From positions 82,421 to 146,420 of the forward strand of contig NZ_VTZW01000016.1 in assembly GCF_009728995.1 (NCBI RefSeq): a stretch of DNA of 64,000 nucleotides, read 5' to 3'. Origin of the DNA: Streptomonospora sp. PA3 (lineage in GTDB: Bacteria; Actinomycetota; Actinomycetes; Streptosporangiales; Streptosporangiaceae). Both the position numbers and the translations under genes were made by a program. Of this stretch, positions 29,685-38,194 are shown one piece after another. Each line of letters begins with the position of its first letter. The first letter of the stretch is position 1. Below the pieces are notes generated by a model, which saw only the letters and a list, made by a program, of their open reading frames with translations, did no database searches and was not told the origin of the DNA.

Positions 29685-30120
29685 AAGAAACGCAAACCCA
29701 ATTCGACAGAGCAGGACCGAGCGAGGCCGCTCAGGCACGGCGGGACCGGCCTTGCGGACATGCCGGTGGCAGGGGCGTCCGAAGGCAGGGAGTGCCTGGT
29801 GGGGTCTCCTGACTGGATGGCCAGGAGCGGCGGGATCGCTGGCCGCCGTCGAAGGACGGCGCACCGGGGCAGGCGCTGGATGCGCGGCCCAGCCCGCAAG
29901 AGGTCGGGGGCCTCTCTTCCCCGGGGTCAGATTCCGGGGCTCGGCATCGGCTGACCTGAAAGGTAATGAGCAGGTCACGAACCGATCACGAAGGACTGTA
30001 GCCCACGAAAAAGTCAAACGCCACAAGCGCAAGCGTAAAACCGCAGATCAGAGCGGGTGCCGCAGCCGCCTGCGCGATACGGAACCCCCATGTGCGCTGG
30101 TTTCTCGGACTTTAAACAGC
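29685..30120 (-). other. Long leader/spacer upstream of the double-psi-barrel gene
   Basis: About 435 bp with lower GC near 29940-30120. On the minus strand it holds several GC-rich inverted stretches (for example CCCCGGGG near 29920). It could be a structured 5' leader. I looked for the ydaO (c-di-AMP) landmarks often found before wall-protein genes in actinobacteria and did not find them. The minus frame is open here, so part may be coding. Confidence 0.4.
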
Positions 30121-30156
30121 AAAAAATATGGCACCCGTCACAGTTAGACGGGTGCC
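30121..30156 (-). terminator. Intrinsic terminator of the kyn operon
   Basis: On the minus strand GGCACCCGTC pairs with GACGGGTGCC around a 7-base loop and is followed by ATATTTTTTG, a true T-run. It lies 37 bp behind the kynU stop. This is the clearest classical terminator in the window. Confidence 0.9.
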
Positions 30157-30192
30157 GGATCCGGGGAGCCCTTCGCGGACGCGGCGCAGCGG

Positions 30193-31428
30193 TCAGGTCA
30201 CCGCTCGTGCCACGGCAAAGCGTGGGTCACGCCACTCCCCGCTGTGAACCACGTCCACCAGGGCGGTGGCCGCGTCGAAGACGTCGGCATAGCGCAGGTA
30301 AAGCGGCGCGAACCCGAACCGCAGGATGTCGGGCGCGCGGAAATCGCCCACCACGCCGCGCTCGATCAGCGCCTGGACCATCGCATAGCCCTGTGGATGG
30401 CGCAGCGACACCTGGCTGCCGCGCCGCTCGGCCGCGCGGGGAGTCGCCAACTCCAATCCGGCGGGCTCGGTCAGCTCGATGAACAGCTCGGTCAGGGCCA
30501 GGCTCTTCGCGCGCAGCAGGTCCAGGTCCACCTCCTGCCACAGTTCCAGCGACGCGTCCAGCGCGGCCGCGGCCACCACCGGCTGGGAGCCGCTGAGGAA
30601 CCGGCTGGCGCCTTCGGCGGGTGCGTAGCCGTCGGCGAAGTCGAACGGGCGGGCGTGGCCGTGCCAGCCGGTCAGGGGCTGGCGCGCGGCGGCGTGGTGG
30701 CGTGCGGCGGCGAAGATGAACGCCGGCGCGCCCGGCCCGGCGTTGAGGTACTTGTAGGTGCAGCCCACGGCGAAGTCGGCGCCGCAGTCGGCCAGGCGCA
30801 CGGGCAGCGCGCCGACGCTGTGGCACAGGTCCCACACCACCAGCGCGCCGTTTGCGTGGGCCAGTCGAGTGATCTCCGCCATGTCGCGCAGGGCCCCGGT
30901 GCGGTAGTCGACATGGCTGAGCAGCGCGACGGCGACGTCGCCCGCCGCCAGCGCGCCGGCCAGCGCGGCCCGGTTGTCGGCGTCGACCCGGCGCTCGACC
31001 GCGCCCATGATTTCGGTCACACCCTCGGTGATGTAGAGGTCGGTGGGAAAATTGCCCGCCTCCCCCAGCACGACGTCGCGCCCGGGATTCAGCCGCAGCG
31101 CCGCGACCAGCGTCTTGAACAGGTTGGCGGAGGTGCCGTCGCCCACGACCACCTCGTGGGGCGCGGCACCCACCAGTGGGGCGAGGCGGGCGCCGAGCGT
31201 GCGCGGCTTTTCCCACCAGCCGGCCTCGTTCCAGCTCGCGATGAGCCGCCGGCCCCATTCGTGCTCGACGGTCTGGGCGATGCGGCCCGGCGTCTGCGCC
31301 GGAAGGGCCCCGAGCGAGTTGCCGTCGAGGTAGACGAGGCCCTCGGGCAGCAGGAACCGTCCGCGGAAGGAGCCCAGCGGGTCCTCGTCGTCGCGGCGGA
31401 CGCAGTCGGGTCGGGTGACGGATGTCAT
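30193..31428 (-). CDS. kynU: Kynureninase
   Basis: 411-residue PLP enzyme cleaving kynurenine to anthranilate and alanine. Signatures: YLDGNSLGALP, VVGDGTSANLFKTL, SHVDYRTGALRDM, VVWDLCHSVGALPV with the PLP Asp, and CTYKYLNAGPGAPAF with the Schiff-base Lys. WHGHARPFDF and FLSGSQPV also match the family. ATG with GGAAGG eight bases upstream. It follows kynA by 74 bp and ends at a strong terminator. No kynurenine formamidase gene is seen in the window, so that step must be encoded elsewhere. Confidence 0.93.
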   Translation of the reverse strand: MTSVTRPDCVRRDDEDPLGSFRGRFLLPEGLVYLDGNSLGALPAQTPGRIAQTVEHEWGRRLIASWNEAGWWEKPRTLGARLAPLVGAAPHEVVVGDGTSANLFKTLVAALRLNPGRDVVLGEAGNFPTDLYITEGVTEIMGAVERRVDADNRAALAGALAAGDVAVALLSHVDYRTGALRDMAEITRLAHANGALVVWDLCHSVGALPVRLADCGADFAVGCTYKYLNAGPGAPAFIFAAARHHAAARQPLTGWHGHARPFDFADGYAPAEGASRFLSGSQPVVAAAALDASLELWQEVDLDLLRAKSLALTELFIELTEPAGLELATPRAAERRGSQVSLRHPQGYAMVQALIERGVVGDFRAPDILRFGFAPLYLRYADVFDAATALVDVVHSGEWRDPRFAVARAVT

Positions 31429-31502
31429 GTGTGCAGCCTTCCAGAGCCGGACGGAGGATGTGCGAGGCGGGCCGCCGACGGTCCTTCCCGCCGCCGGCGC
31501 CC

Positions 31503-32396
31503 TCAGACTCCGTTGCGCAGCGACCACAGTTCGGGGAACACGTCCTGCTCGGCGTTTCGGGCCAGCCAGTCCAGCCCGCTGGAGCCGCCCGTGCCGGGCT
31601 TGGCGCCGATGGTCCGCTTCACCGCGATCAGGTGCAGCTGCCGCCAGCGCGTGACGCGCTCGGCGGTGTCCAGCAGTGCCTCGGCCAGCAGCAGCAGGTC
31701 GTTGTCCGGGCGGTCGTCGGCGTAGACCTCGGCCCAGGCGCGCTCCACGCGGGGGTCGGGCCGGTAGGGGCGGCGCCAGTCGCGCTCGGCCGCCTCGTCG
31801 GGAACCGGCAGACCGCGGCGGTGCAGCAGCCGCAGTGCCGCGTCGTAGAGCCCGGGTTCGGCCAGCGTGCGCTCCAGTTCGGCGTGGAGTGCGGGCAGCC
31901 CGCGATGCGCCCGGGCCATCCCCGCGGACTTGTTGCCCAGCAGGAACTCCAGCTGCCGGTAACCGATCGACTGCACCCCTGAGGCCACGCCCAGCGCGTC
32001 GCGGAACCGCGCGAACTCGGTGGGGGTCAGCGTGGACAGCAGCGCCCACGACTCGTTGAGCACGTCCTGGGCTCCGGTGCCGCGGCGCAGCGCCGCCAGG
32101 GCCGCCGCGGTGTCGCCGGCCTCCAGGGCGTCCCGGGCGGCCCTCCAGTGGCGGCGGATCAGGTCGAACAGCAGCTCCATCACCTGCGAGCCGATGATGA
32201 AGGAGTACTCGGCCGGCTCGCCGGTGCGCGGCTGCTGGAGGCTCAGCAGCGTCTCGGCGCGCACGTAGTCGGCGTAAGCGTGCTCCTGATGCTCCTCACC
32301 GCCGAGCACCGGGCAGGTCTGCGGTGCGCCGGCGTCCTCCGCCGACCCGTCTCGGGCCGCGGTACGCCCGTGGTCGTAGGACGCGGTCGTCGCCAT
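31503..32396 (-). CDS. kynA: Tryptophan 2,3-dioxygenase family protein
   Basis: 297-residue heme dioxygenase that opens tryptophan to N-formylkynurenine. YADYVRAETLLSLQQP at the start and the end WRQLHLIAVKRTIG..PGTGGSSG (heme-ligand His, then GTGGSSG substrate loop) are characteristic. The helix that normally carries the active-site His (FI.xHQ.xELWF in the family) reads YSFIIGSQVMELLFDLI, so Ser stands where His is expected. The context with kynureninase and an Lrp regulator supports tryptophan breakdown. ATG start with GAGGTGCGAG upstream. Confidence 0.85.
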   Translation of the reverse strand: MATTASYDHGRTAARDGSAEDAGAPQTCPVLGGEEHQEHAYADYVRAETLLSLQQPRTGEPAEYSFIIGSQVMELLFDLIRRHWRAARDALEAGDTAAALAALRRGTGAQDVLNESWALLSTLTPTEFARFRDALGVASGVQSIGYRQLEFLLGNKSAGMARAHRGLPALHAELERTLAEPGLYDAALRLLHRRGLPVPDEAAERDWRRPYRPDPRVERAWAEVYADDRPDNDLLLLAEALLDTAERVTRWRQLHLIAVKRTIGAKPGTGGSSGLDWLARNAEQDVFPELWSLRNGV

Positions 32397-32435
32397 CGTT
32401 CTCGCACCTCACTTGTACGTCTCCGGGTGATCGCC

Positions 32436-32468
32436 TTCAGCATGCGCCAGGTGATGCCGCATACTGAA
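32436..32468. promoter_or_regulatory. Candidate Lrp-type operator between kynA and its regulator
   Basis: TTCAGCATGCG (32436-32446) and CGCATACTGAA (32458-32468) are 11-bp arms with one mismatch and an 11-bp spacer. It lies 40 bp before the kynA start in the divergent spacer. The minus strand contains TATGCGGCAT, also present in the bkd operator. Confidence 0.58.
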
Positions 32469-32620
32469 TGGCCGGTGCTTGCCGATCAGCCCGCCATGCT
32501 TAACATCTGCAACGGATGCACCGTGGCGGGTTCACGGACGCAAAGTGTGCGATCTTGGCCCGGACATGGGTTTCGCGTGGCCTCCGCCCGCCCCGGGCGC
32601 GGCCCGAAAGGAGGACGGCC

Positions 32621-33055
32621 GTGCTGGACTCCGTCGACCGGCGGATCCTCGCCGAACTGCAGGACGACGCCCGGCTGTCCTACAACGAGCTGTCGCGCCG
32701 GGTGAACCTGTCGGCGCCCGCGGTGGCCGAGCGCGTACGGCGGCTCCAGGACTCCGGCGTGATCACCGGATACCACGCCCACGTCGATCCGGCCGCCGCC
32801 GGGCTGCCGGTGACCGCGCTGGTGCGCATGGAGTGCTTCGGCCCTTTGTGCCTGCTGCGCGACGAGCAGGCCATGGAGATGCCCGAGATCCTGCAGCTGC
32901 ACCGCGTCACCGGCGACGCCTGCTGCGTGCTGCTGGTCGCGGTGGCCTCCATGGCCCACTTCGAGAAGATCATCGACCGGCTGGCCGAACACGGCCGCCC
33001 CTCCAGCACGATGGTGCTCTCCAGCGCCCACACCTGGCGGCCCGTGCGCCCGTGA
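32621..33055 (+). CDS. Lrp/AsnC-family regulator, KynR-like
   Basis: 144 residues: HTH (ILAELQDDARLSYNELSRRV, then SAPAVAERVRRLQDSGVITGY) and RAM domain (HRVTGDACCVLLVAVASMAHF). The GTG at 32621 has GGAGG six bases away; an upstream in-frame extension lacks a site. It is divergent from kynA, with an inverted repeat between them. KynR in Pseudomonas is an Lrp-type activator of the kyn genes that senses kynurenine; a similar role here is inferred from position. Confidence 0.87.
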   Translation: MLDSVDRRILAELQDDARLSYNELSRRVNLSAPAVAERVRRLQDSGVITGYHAHVDPAAAGLPVTALVRMECFGPLCLLRDEQAMEMPEILQLHRVTGDACCVLLVAVASMAHFEKIIDRLAEHGRPSSTMVLSSAHTWRPVRP

Positions 33056-33086
33056 CCGCGCCGGGCACCGCGGGCGCCGGAGGGGA

Positions 33087-34712
33087 TCAGCCCCCCGAAC
33101 CCAGCCGCCGGAAGGTGCGGCGGACCAGCCAGGCACCGGCGAGCGCGGCCTCTGCCAGGCCCGCGGCCAGGCCCGCCGGCCAGGGGGCGGCGCCGTAGCC
33201 CGGCAGCACGGCCACCGGCCAGAACAGCGGGAGCGGCGCCGCCGCCCACACCGCCCGTGCGGGCAGCCACCACACCGCGACCGGAAGCAGCGTGAAGACC
33301 GCACCGGCGGCCTTGATCAGCACCAGGGCCGCGACCTTGGACGGGGCGAAGGCGGTGGTGGCCAGCACGAGCAGCGGCGCCTGGAGCGCGGCCAGCGCCA
33401 GGGCCGCCACCAGCGCGGGCACCCGGTCGGCCGGGACTTCGCCCGCCAGCCCCGACAGCGGAACCGCCGCGGCCAGTCCCGCACCCGCCGCCGCCCCGGC
33501 CGCCGCCAGCCGGTAGGCCAGGTAGCGGCCCAGACCCAGCGGCGAGACGCGCAGCAGCGGCAGCGTGCCGTCGTCTGCGTCCTCGACCGTGCGCAGGGCG
33601 GCGATGGCGCCGATCATCAGCGGCACGTGCAGCACCACCAGCGCGGCCAGCAGCACCGGGCCGATGGCGCCGGCGTCCAGCCCGTAGCGGTCGGCCAGGA
33701 AGCCGCGCGCCGGCGGATAGCCCCAGCGCAGCAGCAACGCCACTACGGCCGGCCCCAGCAGCATCGCGCTCAGCATCGGATCCCGCAGCAGACCGCGCAG
33801 GTCGATGCGGGCCAGGCCCGCGACCGCCCCGCCGCGCGGCCGGGCGGTCGCGGCCCCTGCTCGGGCGGGCGCACCCGCGCGCGGCACCCCCGCAGGGACC
33901 GCGTCCGGCACCGCGGGGTTGGGCGCGGTGTTCGCCGCCGCCCGACCCGGTTCCCCGGCGGGCGGCGCCGCCGTCTCGGGCGCCACCGCCCGGCAGGCGA
34001 GGAGGACGGCGCCCGCCGCGCAGGCGAGCAGGTACAGCGCCGCCGGCGCCAGCACCCAGAACCCGGGCGCGGCGTGCGGCAGCAGCCCGGCACGGATCAG
34101 CTCGGCGCCGCCCGTCGTGGGCACGGCGAACAGCAGCGGGTGCTCCACGGCGCCGGAGACGCGCGCCGCCGGTGCCGCCACCAGCGGCGCGACCAGCGGC
34201 AGCCGGGTGAACAGCACGCCGACCCCCTGCGCACCGCCGCAGGCCGCCAGCGCCAGTGCCACCAGCAGCAGCGACAGCAGCGACACCCCCAGCAACGCCG
34301 GCGGCAGCGCCGCGAGCGCGGCGGCCGAGCGCTCCCGCGCGGCCGCGAGGGTCAGCGGGACGGCCATCCCCGCGGAAAGCGCGGTCAGCACCGCCGTCCT
34401 GGCCGTGATGTACTCGATCGGCCGCAGCGGGGTCACCGCCAGCAGCGCACGGCCGCCCTCGGCCCGCTCGAAGAGCACCAGCACGACCGCGAAGAGCACT
34501 CCGAATCCGGCCGTGTCGACGATCAGCAGGTGGACCGCCGCCGTCGGCGCCCAGGCGGCCGGGACCGCGGCGAGGACCGCGGTCCACAGCACAGCGAGCG
34601 CCGCCGCGGCGGCCGGCACCCCGTGGCGCAGCTGCACCCGCCACTCCAGGGCCGGCGCCGCTACCGCGCGCGGCGCAGCGGTGCGGCGCCGGGCCGCGCG
34701 AACGCCGGTCAC
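33087..34712 (-). CDS. ABC exporter permease (two-half, ABC-2 type)
   Basis: 541-residue, very hydrophobic Ala/Leu/Val-rich protein with about twelve predicted membrane segments in two halves, joined by a Pro/Ala linker of about 60 residues near the middle. The GTG start overlaps the ATPase stop (GTGA), so the pair is translationally coupled. It resembles the double-length permeases of actinobacterial drug and fluoroquinolone-type exporters. No substrate is evident. Third gene of a TetR-ATPase-permease unit. Confidence 0.8.
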   Translation of the reverse strand: MTGVRAARRRTAAPRAVAAPALEWRVQLRHGVPAAAAALAVLWTAVLAAVPAAWAPTAAVHLLIVDTAGFGVLFAVVLVLFERAEGGRALLAVTPLRPIEYITARTAVLTALSAGMAVPLTLAAARERSAAALAALPPALLGVSLLSLLLVALALAACGGAQGVGVLFTRLPLVAPLVAAPAARVSGAVEHPLLFAVPTTGGAELIRAGLLPHAAPGFWVLAPAALYLLACAAGAVLLACRAVAPETAAPPAGEPGRAAANTAPNPAVPDAVPAGVPRAGAPARAGAATARPRGGAVAGLARIDLRGLLRDPMLSAMLLGPAVVALLLRWGYPPARGFLADRYGLDAGAIGPVLLAALVVLHVPLMIGAIAALRTVEDADDGTLPLLRVSPLGLGRYLAYRLAAAGAAAGAGLAAAVPLSGLAGEVPADRVPALVAALALAALQAPLLVLATTAFAPSKVAALVLIKAAGAVFTLLPVAVWWLPARAVWAAAPLPLFWPVAVLPGYGAAPWPAGLAAGLAEAALAGAWLVRRTFRRLGSGG

Positions 34713-35572
34713 AGCCGGGACCGGGTGACAGTGGCGAACACGTCGTCCAGCGACGCCTCGCGCGTGTGCACCGTCTCGACCGCGCCGCGGGCGAGCAGGT
34801 CGGCCAGCCGGGAATCGGCGGCGAGCCGGTCCAGGGGCAGCTCGGCGGAGTCCAGCCGCCCGCCGATGCGGTACTCCACCCGCACGCCGGGCCGCCCGTA
34901 GCGGAGCTTGAAGGCGCGCGGCGAATCCACCGCCGCGATGCGCCCGCCCACGACGAAGGCGACCCGGTCGCACAGCCGGTCGGCGGTGGCCATGTCGTGG
35001 GTCGTCAGGAACACGGTGGCGCCCCGGCGCGCCTGGTCGCGGATCACCTCGCGCAGGGCGGCGGCGTGCACGGGGTCCTGGCCGCCGGTGGGCTCGTCCA
35101 GAAACAGCAGGTCGGGCCGGTGGATCAGGGCCCGGGCCAGGTTGAGTCGCATGCGCATGCCCTTGGAGAAGCCGTCGACGCGCCGGTCGGCGACCGCGCC
35201 GAGGTCCACCAGGTCCAGCAGTTCGCCCACGGGCAGCGCCGGGCGGCGGTACAGCCGGGCGACGGCGGCGAGGTTCTCCGCGGCGGTGAGCTTGCCGAAC
35301 GCGGCCGGAAGCTCGAAGCCCACGCCGATCCGCTCGTAGTACTCCGCTCCCCAGGCGTGCAGCGGGCGGCCGAACACGCTCGCGCTGCCTCCGTAGCCGC
35401 GCAGCAGGCGGGTGAGGACCCGCTGCACCGTCGACTTGCCCGCGCCGCTGGGGCCGAGGAAGCCGAACACCTCGCCGGAGGCGACGGTGAAGGTCATCCC
35501 GGCCACGGCGTCGGACTCGGCGCCGCGGTAGCGCACCCGCAGGTCCGCCGCGTCGATCACCGGTCGGTCCAT
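34709..35572 (-). CDS. ABC exporter ATPase (DrrA-type)
   Basis: 287 residues. Walker A GFLGPSGAGKST, degenerate signature VDGFSKGMRMRLNLARAL, Walker B LLFLDEPTGGQDP, H-loop TVFLTTHDMATADRLCD. The C-terminal extension ending ASLDDVFATVTRSR is typical of DrrA-like drug exporters. ATG at 35572. It follows the TetR gene by 35 bp and overlaps the permease by 4 bp. Confidence 0.9.
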   Translation of the reverse strand: MDRPVIDAADLRVRYRGAESDAVAGMTFTVASGEVFGFLGPSGAGKSTVQRVLTRLLRGYGGSASVFGRPLHAWGAEYYERIGVGFELPAAFGKLTAAENLAAVARLYRRPALPVGELLDLVDLGAVADRRVDGFSKGMRMRLNLARALIHRPDLLFLDEPTGGQDPVHAAALREVIRDQARRGATVFLTTHDMATADRLCDRVAFVVGGRIAAVDSPRAFKLRYGRPGVRVEYRIGGRLDSAELPLDRLAADSRLADLLARGAVETVHTREASLDDVFATVTRSRL

Positions 35573-35607
35573 GTCAGTCCGCCTCTCCGGGCGCCGCCGC
35601 CCGCGGC

Positions 35608-36189
35608 TCAGCGCAGCTCCGTGCGCAGATGGTCGAACGCCTCGTCGACGATCGCGGGCAGGTCGCCGCGGCCGCCGTCGCGCTCCCAGGCGGTGATGGC
35701 CGTGGTCAGCACGGCCAGGCACGCCGCAGCGACGACGCGGACCCGCATCGGCGCCTCGGCCGAATCGCCGGTGCCCGCCAGCGCCCGCTCCAGCAGGGCC
35801 TGGGTGCCCAGCAGCTGCTCCCACAGCCGTGCCCGCAGCGGCGGCGCGCTGAGCACCAGCCGCACCCGAGCCAGCAGCGCGTCGCGGTCGGCGGCGTAGA
35901 CGGCGGCCAGCCCCTCCCCCACGGCGTTGCGCACCCGCTCGATGAGGTCCTCCGACTCCGGACGCCTGCGCAGCGCCTCCTCCAGCAGGGGGTCGTACTC
36001 GTCGCCGAGCACGACGTCCTCCTTGGTGGGGAAGTACCGGAAGAAGGTGGTGTGCGAGACGCCCGCGGCCGCGGCGATCCGGGCGACGGTGGTGGCCTCG
36101 TAGCCCTGTTCGCCGAACAGCCGCAGCGCCTCCTGCTGGATCCGCGCGCGGGTGCGCGCCTTCTTCAGCTCCCGCCAGTCGCCGCCCAT
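35608..36189 (-). CDS. TetR-family regulator of the adjacent ABC exporter
   Basis: 193 residues from the ATG at 36189, with GGAGG upstream. HTH: IQQEALRLFGEQGYEATTVA then VSHTTFFRYFPTKEDVV. The C-terminal ligand domain is Leu/Ala-rich without known features. A longer in-frame start at 36234 would make the protein begin inside the 28-bp palindrome, so it is rejected. It heads an operon with the exporter; the palindrome 16 bp upstream suggests autorepression lifted by the exported compound. Confidence 0.87.
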   Translation of the reverse strand: MGGDWRELKKARTRARIQQEALRLFGEQGYEATTVARIAAAAGVSHTTFFRYFPTKEDVVLGDEYDPLLEEALRRRPESEDLIERVRNAVGEGLAAVYAADRDALLARVRLVLSAPPLRARLWEQLLGTQALLERALAGTGDSAEAPMRVRVVAAACLAVLTTAITAWERDGGRGDLPAIVDEAFDHLRTELR

Positions 36190-36204
36190 GCCCGCCTCCG
36201 CGAT

Positions 36205-36232
36205 GTTAGTCGCTAACATGTTAGCGGCTAAC
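36205..36232. promoter_or_regulatory. 28-bp TetR operator palindrome
   Basis: Half-sites GTTAGTCGCTAACA and TGTTAGCGGCTAAC meet at a central CATG and differ at one symmetric pair. It contains two nested GTTAG/CTAAC repeats, size and symmetry typical of TetR sites binding two dimers. It lies directly before the TetR start. Confidence 0.85.
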
Positions 36233-36294
36233 ACGGAAGAGCGGTACCCGCGCGCCGATCGCCCGGTGGCCGCATCGCCCTCGCTTCGCGCGCT

Positions 36295-37116
36295 TCAGGC
36301 CGCCAGGCGGCGCATGAGGCGGGTGCCCAGCGCGAGGGCGACGACTGCCACGGCGAGAGCCACGCCGGAGCCGAGCAGCACCGAGGGGTCGCCGAAGTCG
36401 CCGGCGAAGAGTGCGCGCTCGGCGTCGACCACGTGGCTCAGTGGGTTGATGCGCGAGAGGGTGTACAGCCAGGTCGGCGCCAGCTCCATCGGCAGCAGGA
36501 TGCCGGACAGCAGGATCAGCGGCATGGTCGTCGTCTGCAGGATGGCCGGGAAGACGAACTCCTGCTTCACCGACATCGCCAGCATGTACGACAGCGTGCC
36601 CAGGCCCACGCCCATGACCAGCAGCACCAGCAGCCCCGCGGCCGCGCCCAGCGGCGACACCCGCAGCCCGAAGGGGATGACGAGCAGCAGGATGGCCGTC
36701 GACTGGACGAGCAGGATCGCGATGTCGCGCATGACCCGCCCCAGGAGCAGGGCGACGCGGCTCACGGGGGCGGCCAGCAGCCGCTCGTGGGCGCCGCTGC
36801 GCAGTTCGGGCAGCAGGCCGAAGCCCGCGAAGGAGGTGCCGAACAGCGCGAGCATCGCCAGCACACCGGGCACGAACCAGTCCAGCGAGTTCCGGCCCAT
36901 CGCGCCGGGCATGCCCGACAGCAGCGGCGCGAACAGCGCGAGGTAGAGCACCGGCTGGAGCAGGCTGAAGCCCAGGCCGGTGACCGGATTGTGCAGGGTG
37001 GGGCGCAGCTGCCGGAGGAAAACCAGCCAGGTGTCGCGCAGCAGGGGCATCACGGGCGTTCCTTTCGGGGCATGGGAGGCGGGTGCGGTCGGCGCGGGGG
37101 CGGGGCCGGGGCTCAT
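36295..37116 (-). CDS. ABC-2 type exporter permease (DrrB-like)
   Basis: 273 residues with six membrane segments (for example GFSLLQPVLYLALFAPLLSG and TMPLILLSGILLPM), the pattern of DrrB daunorubicin-type permeases. The ATG at 37116 overlaps the ATPase stop (ATGA). An alternative ATG at 37050 has a better ribosome site (AAAGGAA eight bases away) and would drop a 22-residue Pro/Ala head. Pairs with the ATPase upstream; substrate unknown. Confidence 0.87.
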   Translation of the reverse strand: MSPGPAPAPTAPASHAPKGTPVMPLLRDTWLVFLRQLRPTLHNPVTGLGFSLLQPVLYLALFAPLLSGMPGAMGRNSLDWFVPGVLAMLALFGTSFAGFGLLPELRSGAHERLLAAPVSRVALLLGRVMRDIAILLVQSTAILLLVIPFGLRVSPLGAAAGLLVLLVMGVGLGTLSYMLAMSVKQEFVFPAILQTTTMPLILLSGILLPMELAPTWLYTLSRINPLSHVVDAERALFAGDFGDPSVLLGSGVALAVAVVALALGTRLMRRLAA

Positions 37117-38069
37117 CGGTCGCTCTCGCGCAGGCTGCGCCCGGTCAGGGTGAGGAAGACGTCGTCCAGCGAGGGGCGGTGCACCTGCACGGTGCGCAAC
37201 TCCAGTCCGCGGGCGTCGACGGCGCGCAGGACCTCGGGCAGGACCGCGTCGCCGCGCTCGACGCGCATCCGCACCGCGGCGCCCGCGGTGTCCACCGAGT
37301 GCGCCGAGGGCACCGCCTCGACGACGGCCGCCGCGGCGCGGGCGTCCTCCTCCGAGGCGGTCTCCAGGAGCACCAGGTCGCCCGACACCTTGCCCTTGAG
37401 CTCGTCGGGCGTGCCGTCGGCGATGACCGATCCGTGGTCGATGACGATCACGCGCTCGGCGACGTCGTCGGCCTCGTCCAGGTAGTGGGTGGTGAGCACG
37501 ATGGTGGTTGCGTATGCCTCGCGCAGCCGGGCGATGTGCGCCCAGAGGTTGGCGCGGCTGTGCGGGTCGAGGCCGGTGGAGGGCTCGTCGAGGAAGAGCA
37601 GTTCGGGCCGGTGGATCAGGCCCATGGCGATGTCCAGCCGCCGCTGCTGGCCTCCGGAGAGGTGGGCGGCCTCGCGCCGGTCCAGCCCTTCCAGCTCCAG
37701 CTCGGCCATCAGCTCATCCGCGCGCGAGCGCGCCTCGGCCTTGCCCAAGCCGTAGAGCCGGCCCTGGTTGACCAGCTCGTCGCCGACGTACTGGCCCGCT
37801 CCCGCGGCGTGGCCCTGGCCGACGTAGCCGATGCGCCGCCGCACGCCGCGCGGGTCGGCGACCACGTCGCGCCCCGCGACGACGGCGCTGCCGGAGGTGG
37901 GCAGCAGCAGCGTGGTCAGCATGCGCAGGGTGGTGGACTTGCCGGCTCCGTTTGGCCCCAGAAACGCGACGAGCTCACCCGCCTCCACGTCGAGGTCGAG
38001 GCAGCGCACCGCCTCGACGGGGCCGGATTTGGTGGTGAACGTCCGTGCGAGGTCACGGGTGTGGATCAC
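37113..38069 (-). CDS. ABC exporter ATPase (DrrA-like)
   Basis: 318 residues. AFLGPNGAGKSTTLRML (Walker A), HLSGGQQRRLDIAMGL (signature), LLFLDEPSTGLDPHSR (Walker B), TIVLTTHYLDEADDVAE (H-loop). The C-terminal domain ends HRPSLDDVFLTLTGRSLRE as in DrrA proteins that confer self-resistance to drugs. GTG start at 38069 with AGGGA five bases before. It lies behind the PadR gene in the same direction, with a 125-bp spacer, and overlaps the permease by 4 bp. Confidence 0.92.
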   Translation of the reverse strand: MIHTRDLARTFTTKSGPVEAVRCLDLDVEAGELVAFLGPNGAGKSTTLRMLTTLLLPTSGSAVVAGRDVVADPRGVRRRIGYVGQGHAAGAGQYVGDELVNQGRLYGLGKAEARSRADELMAELELEGLDRREAAHLSGGQQRRLDIAMGLIHRPELLFLDEPSTGLDPHSRANLWAHIARLREAYATTIVLTTHYLDEADDVAERVIVIDHGSVIADGTPDELKGKVSGDLVLLETASEEDARAAAAVVEAVPSAHSVDTAGAAVRMRVERGDAVLPEVLRAVDARGLELRTVQVHRPSLDDVFLTLTGRSLRESDR

Positions 38070-38194
38070 GGTATTCCCTGGGATCGATCCGGTAATCAAA
38101 TTTGAACACTGTCCATCATCGCGGCCCGGCACACTGCGGTCAAACGGGATTTTCGCGGCGGTCCCGCCTCCGGCCCGGGCGGCGGGGCGCCCGC

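Noticed and set aside
29685-30120. ydaO-type riboswitch before the double-psi-barrel gene
   Set aside because: Position is suggestive but the conserved motif sequences are absent.
36190-36234. Upstream start for the TetR gene
   Set aside because: The extra residues are encoded by the operator palindrome; the ATG at 36189 has GGAGG upstream.
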